Source: Zhengitettix transpicula (Eukaryota > Arthropoda > Insecta > Orthoptera > Tetrigidae). From it: a stretch of DNA of 64,000 bases. A model generated the notes under the pieces. It had not been told where the DNA came from and searched no databases. It was given only the letters and a program-made list of their open reading frames with translations. Within the stretch, counting starts at the first letter, position 1. Each line of letters begins with the position of its first letter. The DNA lies in contig CM073591.1 of the NCBI GenBank assembly GCA_037074705.1, positions 79,714,532 through 79,778,531 on the forward strand. Direction: 5' to 3'. Below are positions 1 through 11,106 of this stretch, piece after piece. The position numbers and the translations under genes were made by a program.

Positions 1-79
1 ATAATCAAAGATTATCTTCGAAAGATTTTTAATTCTGCTCGCGGTTATGATTGTTTGTAATAAACACTTCATATCTATA

Positions 80-628
80 AGCCTGCCCCCCATTAAAATC
101 CCTTCCTATGCTATTAAAGGGGAGTTGCCACCATATGGATTACCCTCATGTATCCTGTTACTCTAAAAAATTAAAAAGAGAAGTTCACCCGTAGGTAATA
201 GTTTCCTCTCCCCCATTCTGAACTAAGGTTCCCTCAAGTCGAGGCACCTCGATCTGTTTTTAGAGATGTATGATCCGGGATCAAAGACCTTGGGCATACG
301 GTAAGAGTTGTTCATTGTTCCCATTTGAACAGTCGACCAGCTGCCTCCTAAACTGGTAGAAGCATGGAGAGGGAAATGCTGCGACTCCACAGCAAACCCC
401 TCTCTCGCCATCGGAAGAGCGTTGGACAAGTAGGCAAAAACGACCTAACTGTTTGTCCTGCATTACTTTGAGGCGAATGCCGGGTAGGTTCCTTATACTA
501 TAGCCCGGGGACCCTACTTAAGCCTTGGCTACCTTCCGCATCCCCTCTTTCAAATCATTTTCTATTCTATTAAAGGAGAGTTGCCACCACGTGGATAACA
601 CTCATGGAGCCTATTACACTAAAAAAAT
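80..628 (+). repeat. Family A dispersed repeat, partial plus near-full copy
   Basis: A GC-richer block made of a short 3' piece (about 80-180) followed by a longer copy (about 205-628). Both end with the same signature: CTATTAAAGGGGAGTTGCCA, then GGATTACCCTCATG, then TGTTACTCTAAAA and an A-rich tail. The same sequence recurs near 2.6, 18.8, 36.3 and 51.7 kb, which is what identifies it as a dispersed family. The A-rich end resembles a retroposed 3' end, but I see no Pol III A/B boxes and no recognisable protein, so I cannot assign a class. On the opposite strand an open frame (223-429) shares its C-terminal part with frames in two other copies. Orientation is given with the A-rich end on the right. 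Confidence 0.8.
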
Positions 629-2584
629 GGCTTTGTCCGCCAGTTACCAGCTTACAGCTTAAAACTAAAAACTTTACTTAGCAATAATAAAATAGACAAA
701 AAATAGAACGTCATAAATGAAGTAGGTTCGTGGCTGATCAATTGGTATTTCTTTGAGTACTGTATCCACTTATGGCAGCGTCTACAGTAAACAATAGAAA
801 CGCAAATTATAATATTCATGTTATTAGTAATTTTAATTGTGTATTATAAATTTACCTGCACATTAAAATACTTTTTTTCGAACTTGGATAACCGCAAGAT
901 TTTTTTAAAGACAAGGATGTACCAGAAGCTTGTCCTGGTCAGTAGGACTTAAACATTAATAGTAAATATATAAATATATTATCAATCCTTCATAATTATA
1001 TGAATATTTGAAATAATTTTGATCTATTTACGCTTTCAATTCACTTCCAGACACGTATTAAGGATTGGTATATTTATAAAGTTTTTATGTCATAGAATAG
1101 CGACCGGAATCTGGAAGTTATTCATAAATGATTCTGTTTGATCTTCTTATTTCGTACATATACCAGCCCTGATATGTACGGACATGTCCTGCACTTTATG
1201 CGAGAGATAAATGACATCACCGCAAAAATCAGTACGTTGTTTTGCGTGCAAATTGGCTGAATTAAGGGAATATCCTAATTTTGAATTGAAATTCTGTGAT
1301 ATTTCCTATATTTACTTTATATGATATTACGACGGCAAAGTTTAATACGTTCACGATCAAAATTATTCAAAAATAATAAAATGTAATTATATTCATTTTC
1401 ATATTACTATTAATCTCGATAAACTGCAAATATATATGTGAAATAAGCTCATATTTACACATTAAGAAACAAATGCTAAACAACATTGTTTTCATGATCA
1501 AAATAATAATAAATGTATTTGCCAGTTGTATTTTGACATTCAATATTTTAACACACGTTAGTTCATAAATAACATTTACTACAATCTTTAAAGCTGTACT
1601 AGTATTACTTAAATTATAATTCAGTTAGTTTATATATTACTTTGTCTTTTAGATATCTAAATTCATTACTAGGACACATTTTCAGTTCACTAGGAAGAAT
1701 GTTCAGAAACAATAATCAGATTACTTCAGGATCCTTATTAGTAGATTTTCTTTCATAGTGGTTCATAAAATAATCTGTTCTCCGGGTGTTATGACTCTGT
1801 CCGTTTTCATTTGTTGAGAGAAATTCTACATTAGATCTAACGAAAACAATTACTTTATCTATTAATAGGGAAACAAAACTCTTTTTTTATTATTTCTGAG
1901 TACATTTCAGTAATTTTAATTTCTTTCCAGACCAAATATAATTCATAAACATTCTTCTGTAAAACTAATAATCTATTCAGGTGTTTTTACGCACAATTGA
2001 AAACATTCTGTAAGTCGTTCTTTGTTAGTTTTCGAAATGTTTTAATTTAAAATTTGATATTTTCTGGCAGTGAAGCTTTTTTCGGTTTTCTGATGTTTGA
2101 GGTATAAGTTTAAAAGAAACGAGTATGATGGAAGGAAAATTGTAAACCAACGCTTCAAAAGATTTAAAACTCTGCTACTGTTCAGTGATAGAATTTAAGA
2201 TAGCAGATTCCGATCAATGACGTAATTGATTTAAACCTGATCAAGTAATCTGTTTTTATTAACGCAGCTCATTATGCATATCTAAGAAATGTAATTTTTA
2301 TTACTGTATCGTAGCCAAAAGTCGGCTTTTATTACAATTAAAATTTACATTTAACTACAAAACATTTCTAACCGACGTTCATGGACCTCGTAAGTTGTAT
2401 ATAATTAATAAAATATTTGTGCACTCATATAAACCATTTAACAAACAAAATTTTCAATTCTTTCAACAAATTCCAGGTCCGAAATATATGATAATTTTTT
2501 AAGAGTTTATTTAAAACATTTGAAACTGTTTCAGGGTTTCTGTTGTTTGAGGGAAAGAGGAAGCTATTGGAATAGGGTCAAAAA
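629..2584. other. AT-rich stretch, nothing recognised
   Basis: Low-complexity AT-rich DNA with scattered stop codons in all frames. I found no coding homology, RNA gene, long microsatellite or copy of the window's repeat families here. Confidence 0.7.
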
Positions 2585-3195
2585 AGCCTGCTGCCTCCTA
2601 AACTGCTCGAGGCACGGATAAGGGAATGCTGCGTCCCCACAGCAAACTCCTCTCCCGCTATTGGAAGGGCGTGGGACAAGTTCCCAATGCCCGACCTACC
2701 CGATGCAGGTTTTCCTAGGGTTTTCCCTGCATTTCTTTAGGCTACCTTCCTATACCCTTCCGCATCCCCCCTTTCAAATCCCTTCGTATGCTATTAAAGG
2801 GGAGTTGCCCAATGTGGATCACCCTCATATAGCCTGTTGCTCTAAAAAAAACAAGCTATTGGAATAGTCGGCCAGCTGCCTCCTAAACCGGTCAAGGCAC
2901 GGCCAGGACAAAACTGCGACCCCACAGCAAATCCTTTTCCCGCCATCGGAAGGGCGTGGGACAAGTACCCAATGCCCGACCTACCTGATGCAGGTTTTCT
3001 AGGGTCTGTCCTGCATTACTTTTAGCCGAATGCCGGGTAGGATCCTTAAACTATTGCTCGGGGGCCCTAGTTAACCCTTGGCTACCTTCCTCTAACCTTC
3101 CGCATCCCCCCTTTCAAATCCCTTCCTATGCCATTAAAGGGGAATTTCCACTATGTGGATTACCCTCACGTAGCCTGTTACCCTAATAAAAAAAG
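2585..3195 (+). repeat. Family A dispersed repeat, two copies in tandem
   Basis: Two head-to-tail copies (about 2585-2855 and 2862-3195). Each starts in the GGCCAGCTGCCTCCTAAAC region and runs through TACCTGATGCAGGTTTT and CCTTTCAAATCCCTTC to the A-rich end (GTTGCTCTAAAAAAAAC and GTTACCCTAATAAAAAAAG). Between them is a short piece resembling the sequence just upstream of the first copy. The first copy lacks part of the middle of the second copy (the CCGGGTAGGATCCTTAAA segment), so the two are independent truncations or a partial duplication. No conserved protein is evident. Confidence 0.8.
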
Positions 3196-3327
3196 AGGAC
3201 GATTTGTAACCAAGGCTTCAAATTATTTAAAACATTTCGTCCCTGGAAGTTGTTGGTAGAAGTCAAAACTTTTTTGTCAAATGGTTTAAATATATTTGAT
3301 CCACATCATATTTTGTTAATTACATAC

Positions 3328-3365
3328 AACTGAAGACGTCCTTGAACATACAGAAGAAACGTTTT
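3328..3365 (+). ncRNA. Hammerhead-like core motif (degenerate)
   Basis: Contains CTGAAGA, which matches the hammerhead core CUGANGA, followed about 19 nt later by GAAACGTTTT. This is the order expected for the catalytic core of a hammerhead ribozyme as found in Penelope-like elements and retrozymes. The intervening stem II is poor and I see no convincing stem I, so this is at best a decayed copy. It is listed because similar motifs recur elsewhere in the window. Confidence 0.2.
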
Positions 3366-5389
3366 ATTATTAAATATAAATTTTAATTTAAATAAATTCT
3401 GACTTTTGGCCATGATCCACTAATTATATTTACATTTAATACAAGTCAGATTAAGTTTCTGTTTTTATTTATAATTAATGTAATTATTATTATTAAAATT
3501 ATATATTTCAGAAGACATTTTTAAAAATGAAGCGATTCCTGTTGTATTTTTCATTTCACATGTTATTAGTTTTAAGTACAACTAAAAAAACGGTTGTACG
3601 AAGAATTAAGCGTAGAAACGTGAGGTGTTGGCAGATAATTTGTGTCGATCTAAGGAAAATAAATTTCATTAACATCAAAAATATTTTTACTTCAACAATC
3701 AACGTGCAACGTTCCGTTTTATGTTTAATTAGTACGAGATTCATAGAAACAGTAATTTTTTTTCCAGGAAATGAGATATAAATTTAACACTTAATTTGTG
3801 ACGTTATTCTAATACATATTGTTTTCTATTAATGACATTCGTTCAATTGTTATTAATTTCTATCACTGCGTTAAAGTTTTCATAGCCGTGGGAAGTGGAA
3901 ATAGAATTTTAATCGCGTATATATGCCGTTTACTTTCGTGGGATGGTTTCATTTCCCTACCGTTCGCTTGGCTTGCTGCTAATTACGGCGCCATGACATA
4001 GTTGTCTCCTATCAGCGTGCTCGTTGCGGCTAATACTCTAATGATGTAGTTATCTCACGTTGGCCGAACCCGAAACATGCGATAGAATCTGGCTGTTCTG
4101 ATTCTGTAATTTATACTCTTTCCATCCTGAAATAAGTCATAGTTCAATGACTACATCAAACGGAAATATGTTAATTTACATTCCTTATTTAAAACGACTG
4201 TAAGTTTCTCAATATGGTTGATAAAATTTCATGCATCCTGGATTTATATGTAGATATGGATGTTTTACATGTTTCCCGATTATTGCATTCAGTCAGTTCC
4301 CCTTCTAATCGATTCGACACCGCAGGTCTACGAACGGTATCCACCTGCATCCTTCCATAGCCCTACCGAACTACTTGCATATACTTATTATAACATTTCT
4401 TTTCTGCATAAATGTACAATCATGGTCATTTCCATTATCAACTCTCTTGTTGCCTCCTCTAAACTCCTCACCTTGTCACTCATTCTATCTCTCACTTCGA
4501 TGTAAACACCCAACAAAACGCCCGTGGGAAGATACTCTACGATACTCAATCTAACTGAAATATAAATCCTAATTACATACCTTGGGTAACTGAATTTTCC
4601 ACAACGGTCTATAGCGCTACATATTGTGTCCAGTTATTTTTTCTACTAAATGATATTCACCGCTATATGAGACATTGTAATGTAGTATGGCATCGTAACT
4701 TAGGAATGGTTCATTGGCACGTATTTTCGATGTATTAATTCACTCTGTATTAAATATATAAAAAAATTGATCTTACGAATAAAGCGAAACTCGAAGCTTT
4801 GCCAATTACACCTGATGATTTGAAATTTCTCTCCTTACGTCACAGTGACGTCTAGATTTTCGCACTCCAGATTGTAGCTATATATAGACAGGTAATGTAA
4901 TTGAGACGAAGCTTAGACTACAGTATATTAGTATTTTTATATTCGAGGGTCTTAGTAATTCGGTTAAGCTCCGACATGACCAAAGCGAACGCCAAAGAAA
5001 TCAAACAGTATCACGTAATTGATCAGTTACAGGATAATTCACAGTAGTCTGCTAAAACCGAATTGGAGTCGAGTTAGTTTCTTCAAAGATCAGCAACAAT
5101 TCTCTTTACATTAAAATTGCAGAATCTCGGAGGTACTGTGTCGACTGTTTAACTTACTTGTTAGAAATGAGATTTTACTGTCACTTAAAAGACGTTAGTT
5201 AAACGTTTTCATCTATATAAAGATAATGCATATTATGGCCAATTTCAGACAAATTTATTTCTTAAATTAATAACCAACTTTTCGGTACGTGTTTTTTTAT
5301 CCTTATTCAGATTTTTTGCAACTATCACTAAATGGTTAAAAGCTATTTGACACTATATTTAAAAATTTAAATATCATCACGGACGGTAA
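3366..5389. other. AT-rich stretch, no supported feature
   Basis: Several open frames of 60-84 codons occur here (for example 3527-3781 and 4260-4505). Their translations are low-complexity or basic/hydrophobic, without a family signature, and frames overlap on both strands. I see no repeat family member or RNA gene. Confidence 0.6.
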
Positions 5390-5473
5390 AAATATTTTAA
5401 AAAAAACTATTCTCGGAGTTTCTCGTGAAATTTATGACGATGCACTGGAGACTGTAAGTTTTGACGCATCTGG
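5390..5473 (+). repeat. 84-bp dispersed repeat, copy 1
   Basis: Shares about 80 bp with 6258-6340: a run of As, then CTATTCTCGGAGTTTCTCGT, then GATGCACTGGAGACTG and AGTTTTGACGCATCTGG. The two copies lie about 870 bp apart in the same orientation and differ at roughly 15 positions. This is either an old local duplication or two insertions of one short element. No function is evident. Confidence 0.65.
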
Positions 5474-6257
5474 ATTTAAAATAATGTTAATATAGCGTCT
5501 AATAGTTTTCAACATTTAATGATTATCCGAAAATAACTGAATAAGGAACAAACACGTACCGAAACGTTGTTTTTTAATTTAATAAACAAATTTGTCATGA
5601 ATTGCGTTATCAATTTCATATAAACATACGTAAAAAGTAAAATCTTTAAAATACTACATACATAAAATACCATATTATATTTTGTCTGTTTTTCCACCAG
5701 ATAACTAATCAAGCCTGAAATGAATATAGACTAGAATAAAAGTTTTCCGCTCATGATAAATCGTAAAAATTATATTGCAGTAATTAATTGTTTACTACTA
5801 ATAAATTTTCCATTTCCTATTATGTATTTCTTCGCTTATATCGTTTTCTAATAACTCCGCAGCTCTTCCACATTCTCATAGACAACTGAATACAGAATCA
5901 TGAATACGTAATGTTAAACATACAAATAATACAATACAACTTTTACTATATCTAACAGGGAAAAAGTAATTAGAAATCAGGTAAATGTATGCATTTTACT
6001 CACCTGGTCGTATTTATAAGAACACGGTACCAAAGAAAAACAAACTTTGCCGCTCTCGAGGGATTCTGCAAGTGGCGGTTACTGAAAGGCGACCTTCATC
6101 ATGGAGATTCACCCTGGCCAGTCAAAATAAACACACTTGTTACGTCATTGATCTCAGTTCATTAGTTTCTCACTCATTTCTGTACCGCTTCTACGATTGT
6201 TTATATTGTATCGAGTCTAAGATTTCCGATCACAAATTTATTGGTCTTGGATGGGAG

Positions 6258-6340
6258 AAATATTATAAAAAACTGTTCTCGGAGTTTCTAGTTAAATTTA
6301 TCTCGATGCACTGGAGACTAAGAGTTTTGATGCACCAGGC
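6258..6340 (+). repeat. 84-bp dispersed repeat, copy 2
   Basis: Second copy of the element at 5390-5473, recognisable by CTGTTCTCGGAGTTTCTAGT and GATGCACTGGAGACTAAGAG. It lies at the end of a 120-codon open frame (5985-6347) whose translation has no recognisable domain, so the frame is not supported as a gene. Confidence 0.65.
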
Positions 6341-6624
6341 TTTGTAGTTGGAGACATTGTTGCCTTATAATTTAAGTTCTATACACTACTACGTTATTTA
6401 CATTTCTATACGAACTGAATATAGTTTATTTGCTAAAAATTGACTAAGTTCGAAAACAAAACTCTACTTTTCACTGTCCTTATTAACTTAATTTCACTTG
6501 GTAATTTCGTATTTAAAATTTGGATAAATAAAAACGATCACTTTTCAATATGTAAGCAATGAAGGAAACATTTTCGAGGGTAAGAAGTGGAATTTGTGGA
6601 AACTGGTGGCAAGTGCAACCACTT

Positions 6625-6800
6625 GTTGTGACGAAGGACGGCGCCGACAGGTCGCAGCGAAGCGCGGTTCAGCTACAAGACGTCGACGTCGACTGTTCGA
6701 AAGCGAGCGTCGAATAGCGCCGTCCAAAACGAGGAGGGGAGCTGAGGGCGGCGCATGCGTGCGAAAAACACTCGGAACCTGCTGTGATTGGAAAACTGCG
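6625..6800. promoter_or_regulatory. CpG island with NRF1-like and CCAAT-like motifs
   Basis: Within an AT-rich background this segment holds about 24 CpG dinucleotides in roughly 150 bp (counted by eye), including the palindromic block GACGTCGACGTCGAC. At 6750-6761 lies GCGCATGCGTG, close to the NRF1/Ewg site YGCGCAYGCGCR. At 6787-6791 is ATTGG, an inverted CCAAT box. Such clusters are typical of broad, unmethylated insect promoters. Both strands are open for about 90 codons (6594-6869 plus, 6545-6829 minus), as expected where high CpG removes stop codons; neither translation looks like a known protein. The promoter role is inference, and an exon is an alternative. Confidence 0.45.
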
Positions 6801-7374
6801 CCTTCGAATCCTTCGTTACGTGTATACAAACCACCTACTAGATACCAGATTCCTCATGAGAGCGCCTGATAACTCCGTGGCACAAATCAGGGAAAAGATT
6901 GTCTTTCTAGACCCAAAATTGTTTAATTAGGATAATGTGGCAGGAAATGTCCAGGACTTCATGCAAAGACCTACTCATGGTGGTGTTTAAATAAATAATT
7001 GTGATTAAATTAATACCAATTCCAATGTGCATTCATTTAATACAAGAAATAAAAATGATTGAGATAAGACTTTGTCTGTTAATATCATAAGCGTCAATAA
7101 ATATTGAAGTGTACTGTTTGTCTAAAACCGTCTTGGATTTCTAACCCAGTATAGACTTCAGATATTAAGTGTACTGAGACCATAACGAGCTGTGATTTTT
7201 TTATTCTTTGATTGTTGGCAACACTGAGTGGTAGAGGGGGATCTCTTGCCAAGGCTAGCATCGCAGGAACACGGTAGTACGTTAACTAATGTTGTAGTAT
7301 CCAGTTTCGTGAAAGATATCTACCATAAATCCCACAAAGAGCGAGCCACGTGCTGTGATCCCCTTTCTTCTCGC

Positions 7375-7956
7375 GAATTGTTTTCGGTAATCAAAAACGT
7401 TTACGACGAAGCTGTTATGAACAGAACGAGTGTGTTTAAGTGCCTCAGGAAGTTTAGTGAAGGCAGAACAAATGTTCATAAAGAGCAGAGTAGTGTAAGA
7501 TCTTCCATTATGACTGCTAAGTTGGTGCAAAAAATCGATGAAACTGTCTCAGCAGGAGACTATCAATGCCCAACGATATTGTGAGGCCCTACAAAAACTA
7601 CAAAAGGAGTTTTCAAAACAATAGAAAGGGAATTCTGACGAGAGCAGTGTGCTTGTTGCAGTACAACGTCCGTCCTCATACAGCCTTAGCCATCAAAGCG
7701 CTCTTGGATTCATTTGATTGGGATGTTTAGAACCACGCCCTGTATTCCCCTGACTTGGCCCCTTCAGATTATCATCTTTTCACCTGCCTGGAGGCACACA
7801 TGAGTGTAATTAAATTTTCATCTGACAAGCACATGCAGAAAGAGCTAGTGAAGTGGGCGAAGGAGCTGGCGGGAGGTTTCTTCTAGGAGGGCATAAAGAA
7901 GCTAGTGCTGGTTCACCAAATTCATTGAACGGGATGACAATTATGAGAAAAAATAG
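7375..7956 (+). pseudogene. mariner-type transposase, internally deleted and frameshifted
   Basis: Remnant of a Tc1/mariner DD34D transposase, the DNA-cutting and joining enzyme of mariner elements. Pieces in order: an N-terminal helix-turn-helix part with KFSEGRTNVHKEQSS and LVQKIDE (plus frame from 7228); a jump in the homology; TINAQRYCEALQKLQKEF just before the second catalytic region; QYNVRPHTA in place of the family's HDNARPHTA, so the catalytic Asp is Tyr; then YSPDLAPSDYHLF with the third catalytic Asp retained; FSSDKHMQKELVKWAKEL; and a C-terminal IERDDNYEK ending at a natural stop at 7954-7956. At least three frame changes and internal stops (for example TAG at 7727-7729 and 7883-7885) break it. 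The block with the first catalytic Asp is missing, as is part of the N-terminus. Family length is about 345 residues; about 190 codons remain. I found no terminal inverted repeats. Confidence 0.92.
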
Positions 7957-8044
7957 TCAACAAGTGTATAAACAATATAAAATACACTTATCTAAAAAAA
8001 AAAAATTTGGTACTTACTTTCTGAGCATGCCACGTAATTAGCTT

Positions 8045-8092
8045 AGAGCGACGTTTCGAAGACTCACTCTGTCATCATCTTCTAGCGGGTTT
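8045..8092 (-). ncRNA. Hammerhead-like core motif (degenerate)
   Basis: On the minus strand the order is GATGATGA, a short possible GAC/GTC stem, then CGAAACGTCG. This resembles the hammerhead core CUGANGA-stem II-GAAAC-GUC that Penelope-like elements carry in their terminal repeats. The first core box has a substitution (GATGATGA instead of CTGATGA) and stem II is short. It lies immediately downstream of the mariner remnant and could mark the end of a separate old retroelement. Confidence 0.35.
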
Positions 8093-8340
8093 CTAGGATC
8101 CTATTTATAGGAGGCCGTAGGTTTCCCCCCCCCCCCACCTTGTTAAACGAGGATTCAGGCTTCATGTTAAATACAACGTAGAACTCTGCCTTCGCTTGTA
8201 TGACTGATAGCGAAAGTAATCGCAAGGAAGAAGAGAGGTCACGTGATGTGTAACGTCACGCCCGACGAAGAATGGGGGGGGGACAGTCACTACGCCAGAA
8301 GATGGTGACAGATCAACTCATTCGAACGTTAATTATATTC
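8093..8340. other. Segment with C12 and G9 homopolymers
   Basis: A moderately GC-rich stretch containing an uninterrupted run of 12 C (8125-8136) and a run of 9 G (8274-8282). Between them are TCACGTGATGTGTAACGTCACG and other CpG-containing words. No frame is usefully open and no RNA gene is recognised. Long poly-C/poly-G runs are rare in this AT-rich window (two more lie near 39.3 and 58.5 kb) and mark possible sequencing-length uncertainty. Confidence 0.6.
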
Positions 8341-9484
8341 GGTTAGAAGCCCGAGAACTGTTTATACTATCACAAGCGCCCTTCTATTCATCAGTTTAAT
8401 TAATAAAATCAATACTAAAATGAGTAAGTAATTCTAAAATGGACCATTCTTTTGAGATAATACTTCCAACCCATATAAACTGTTATTTACTTAAATCAGT
8501 AAAACTGTATTGAATAATTTTATTCATGCTTCACGTCGCTCATGGCTACAAAACGAAAGGTATTTCTTTCATGAATAAACTTAATTAATTTCGGATTCAA
8601 CGTCCGACTCGTTATCAGTGATTACAATTAACTCCATACGGAATTAAGAGACTTTCATGGCGTACAAGAAAAGATTTAACCATTGACTGTTGCATGCTCT
8701 CTGAGCTAGGATATTAACAACGCTACAGTTATCCATTATTTGAGTTCTAGGAAGGCTTCACAGTTGATTTATGCACCATTATGTACAACACTCAAAGTCA
8801 TGGCCATGTGTTGGTACATTCGTAGCGTGCAGGTCTACGCACAAATAGTCTCGTCAGCAAATTAAAGAGATTCCAGGTCAGAAACAGAACTCTCATCCGT
8901 AATGTATTCTCAGTTTACTCAATAACACACTCGTGCTACATCAAAGCAAGCAGCGGGAATTCTCTCCCATTCTATTGTCAACTACAATACACACCTGTAA
9001 TGGGGAAACAACTTTGTTCTCAACAGCGGTTATTACTGTTCATTGCAACGAACCTCTTCAGAGGATATTGCAACTCCTGCGTTACAATTTTAGTATAAAA
9101 GTGGTGTTCGGATAATCGCGGTTAATTGAATTTGTTGGTAGGGTCTCCAAATACAATATTAAATATGTTGCGTCGTGTTTTTCTGCTATATATATATTTT
9201 TCTTATAATTTTTAATGTGTTCTCTGATACCGTTCTCTGCTTCGTAAGAAACTCTTGAGTCCTTCAAATGCCAGATAAAACACTTGCTATCAGGCACTTT
9301 TGTTGTATAAAAGGCGATCCATAGATGATTATAACAAATCCGTATTCATAAAATAAAATCAATAAAATTCTATCTTTGAAATAAACAGTACTTGTGAAAA
9401 GAAAATTTACTAGCAACAGCGAACATACAGAATCGAACTATTTTTCTAGAATCAAACAAAGATGTATTTTTTAAAATTATTGCT
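8341..9484. other. AT-rich stretch, nothing recognised
   Basis: No coding homology, RNA gene or family repeat seen. Two short open frames (8933-9115 plus, 9082-9297 minus) overlap each other and show no domain signature. Confidence 0.6.
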
Positions 9485-10185
9485 TATAGTCGCGTCAACA
9501 AATAGACATTGGCGACTTTCCATACCTACTACATGATATTTTTACATTTAATTCACATTACATATCTACATATTTTTCTTACTCTCAGATTCATTGTCTA
9601 TTTAGATTAGATCTTGAATTCCGGTTTCTTTACTTAACTTTACTAGGTTATTTATTGCCGCTGCTGAGGTACATATCTCCCTTCTCGTGTATTTCTGACT
9701 TGTGGCCTACATAGTTCTGTCGTGCTTAGGGCAGTCGTAGAGGACATTCTGGATCGTCACGGAAGCCTTATATAAGTCACATGTAGGTTGTGGTGACCTA
9801 GGAGTGCGTGAGCTTAGAGTAGAGAGTTCGTATCCTAGCAACAACCACTTGCCGTCTCCGTAACAGATTGCCAGAGTAGGATATTACTTTGTAGTTGTCG
9901 ACTTCCTTATGAAAAATTCTTTCATTCCTTCCACTTCTACACTTGTTCCATTTTTCTTCTCCAGTATTCTGGCATAGGCTTGTCCCCTGTCCTTTTTAGT
10001 GCATATTGGACTGTTGTTTTTATTCTTCTGTTGGGATGTCTCCAACGTAGCACTGTTGTCAGCCCTTTCGTTTCCCTCTATTCCTCTGTGTGCCGGTATC
10101 CATCCTATCGTTATCTTATTAATGCTTTTTAGGATAGTGATAATAATTTCTCTGATTTTATTGACGGTACCATTCCATATCTTTG
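9485..10185 (-). pseudogene. LINE ORF2 3' end: RNase H and zinc-finger tail, broken
   Basis: Minus-strand remnant of a non-LTR retrotransposon polyprotein. The RNase H end reads INKITIGWIPAHRGIEGNER followed by ADNSA, the standard W-x-PxHxGixGNExAD signature of LINE-encoded RNase H. After a linker come QPTCDLYKASVTIQNVLYDC and PKHDR, the C-terminal Cys/His cluster of I/R1/Jockey-group elements, and finally NNLVKLSKETGIQDLI with a stop. The 3' UTR ends at GTTGACGCGACTAT (minus strand, about 9485-9500). Internal stop codons interrupt the frame, and nothing upstream of RNase H is recognisable, so it is a 5'-truncated dead copy. It is nearly identical over short tracts to the copy at 50.6 kb and shares its UTR terminus with that copy and the one at 21.8 kb. 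Confidence 0.9.
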
Positions 10186-11062
10186 GGTATGTTATTATTT
10201 TACATTATTTTCAAACAAAAACCAACGTAAATTAAAAGCTAAACACGTGCTCCTTAGCTCATTATAGTATCGACGAATTCGTTAAAGATACGATTGCAAA
10301 TATGTCTTCCCAGTTTACTTCCATCATAAGTATTATATAAATCTGTAATAACATTTTTAAAATTAATATAATAAATACTGATAGGTACTGCGTTAGAATT
10401 TACTGATTACGACCAGGGAATGAAATATTTTCTGAAAATTTTCTATGACTGAAATAATCGTTTAGGACTATAAAAAAACGATGAATGTGTGAACATTGCA
10501 CATTATAGATGTGAAACTACAAAGACAGACGAGTAAGAAATTTCTAGACTAAAGAAAAGAAATATTGAAATAAGACTGAATCCAGTATGAAGTTAAAATA
10601 TGAGATTGTTGAATAAGTCCCGGGCTGATTTATAAATAAAATCCAATAGGAAAAATTTAAATAAAAATAATTTTATTAATGTAATGTATATTATTTTTTA
10701 TTTATCTGGGACAAAGATAAATTAATAACGTATGTCTCTACAAATCTTTGACAATGTGGATTCAGATTTGTGCTGGGACTTTTAAATGGTAAATTGTGAC
10801 GTCAATACACTTCCATGATGTTACACCAACGTACATTAACTCGACATAAGAAGTTACAAAACGTAATTATATGTAAAATACACGACTTTTACTTTTCTGA
10901 GAATATACGATGATATAATTGACTAACGTACCTACATGTAGAATGTTGACTACGATTCTTTAGATATATATAATTGTTCCTGGCCAATTTATTCAGAAAA
11001 CCATAAGTTATAAAATTTAAATTATTTTACGTATTCAATAAGTTACATTTAAATTGAAGTCT
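10186..11062. other. AT-rich stretch, nothing recognised
   Basis: Low-complexity AT-rich DNA with no open frame of note, no family repeat and no RNA gene. Confidence 0.65.
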
Positions 11063-11106
11063 TAACGCAACGTTTCGTCCCGACATTTGGTATATCATCA
11101 GATGTA
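11063..11106 (-). ncRNA. Hammerhead-like core motif, best copy in window
   Basis: On the minus strand an exact CTGATGA box is followed by a 17-nt segment with a weak stem (TACC with GGGA) and then CGAAACGTTGCGTTA. GAAACG-TTG-CGTT can form a two-to-three-pair stem III with a GTT cleavage triplet, which fits a minimal type I hammerhead. Stem I is not contiguous: the nearest complement of the upstream TTACAT lies about 15 nt too far. I read it as a decayed hammerhead, probably from a Penelope-like element. No reverse-transcriptase remnant is visible beside it. Confidence 0.4.

Noticed and set aside
6545..6869. Coding gene from the overlapping 90-codon frames
   Set aside because: Both strands are open because of high CpG content; neither translation has a recognisable domain.
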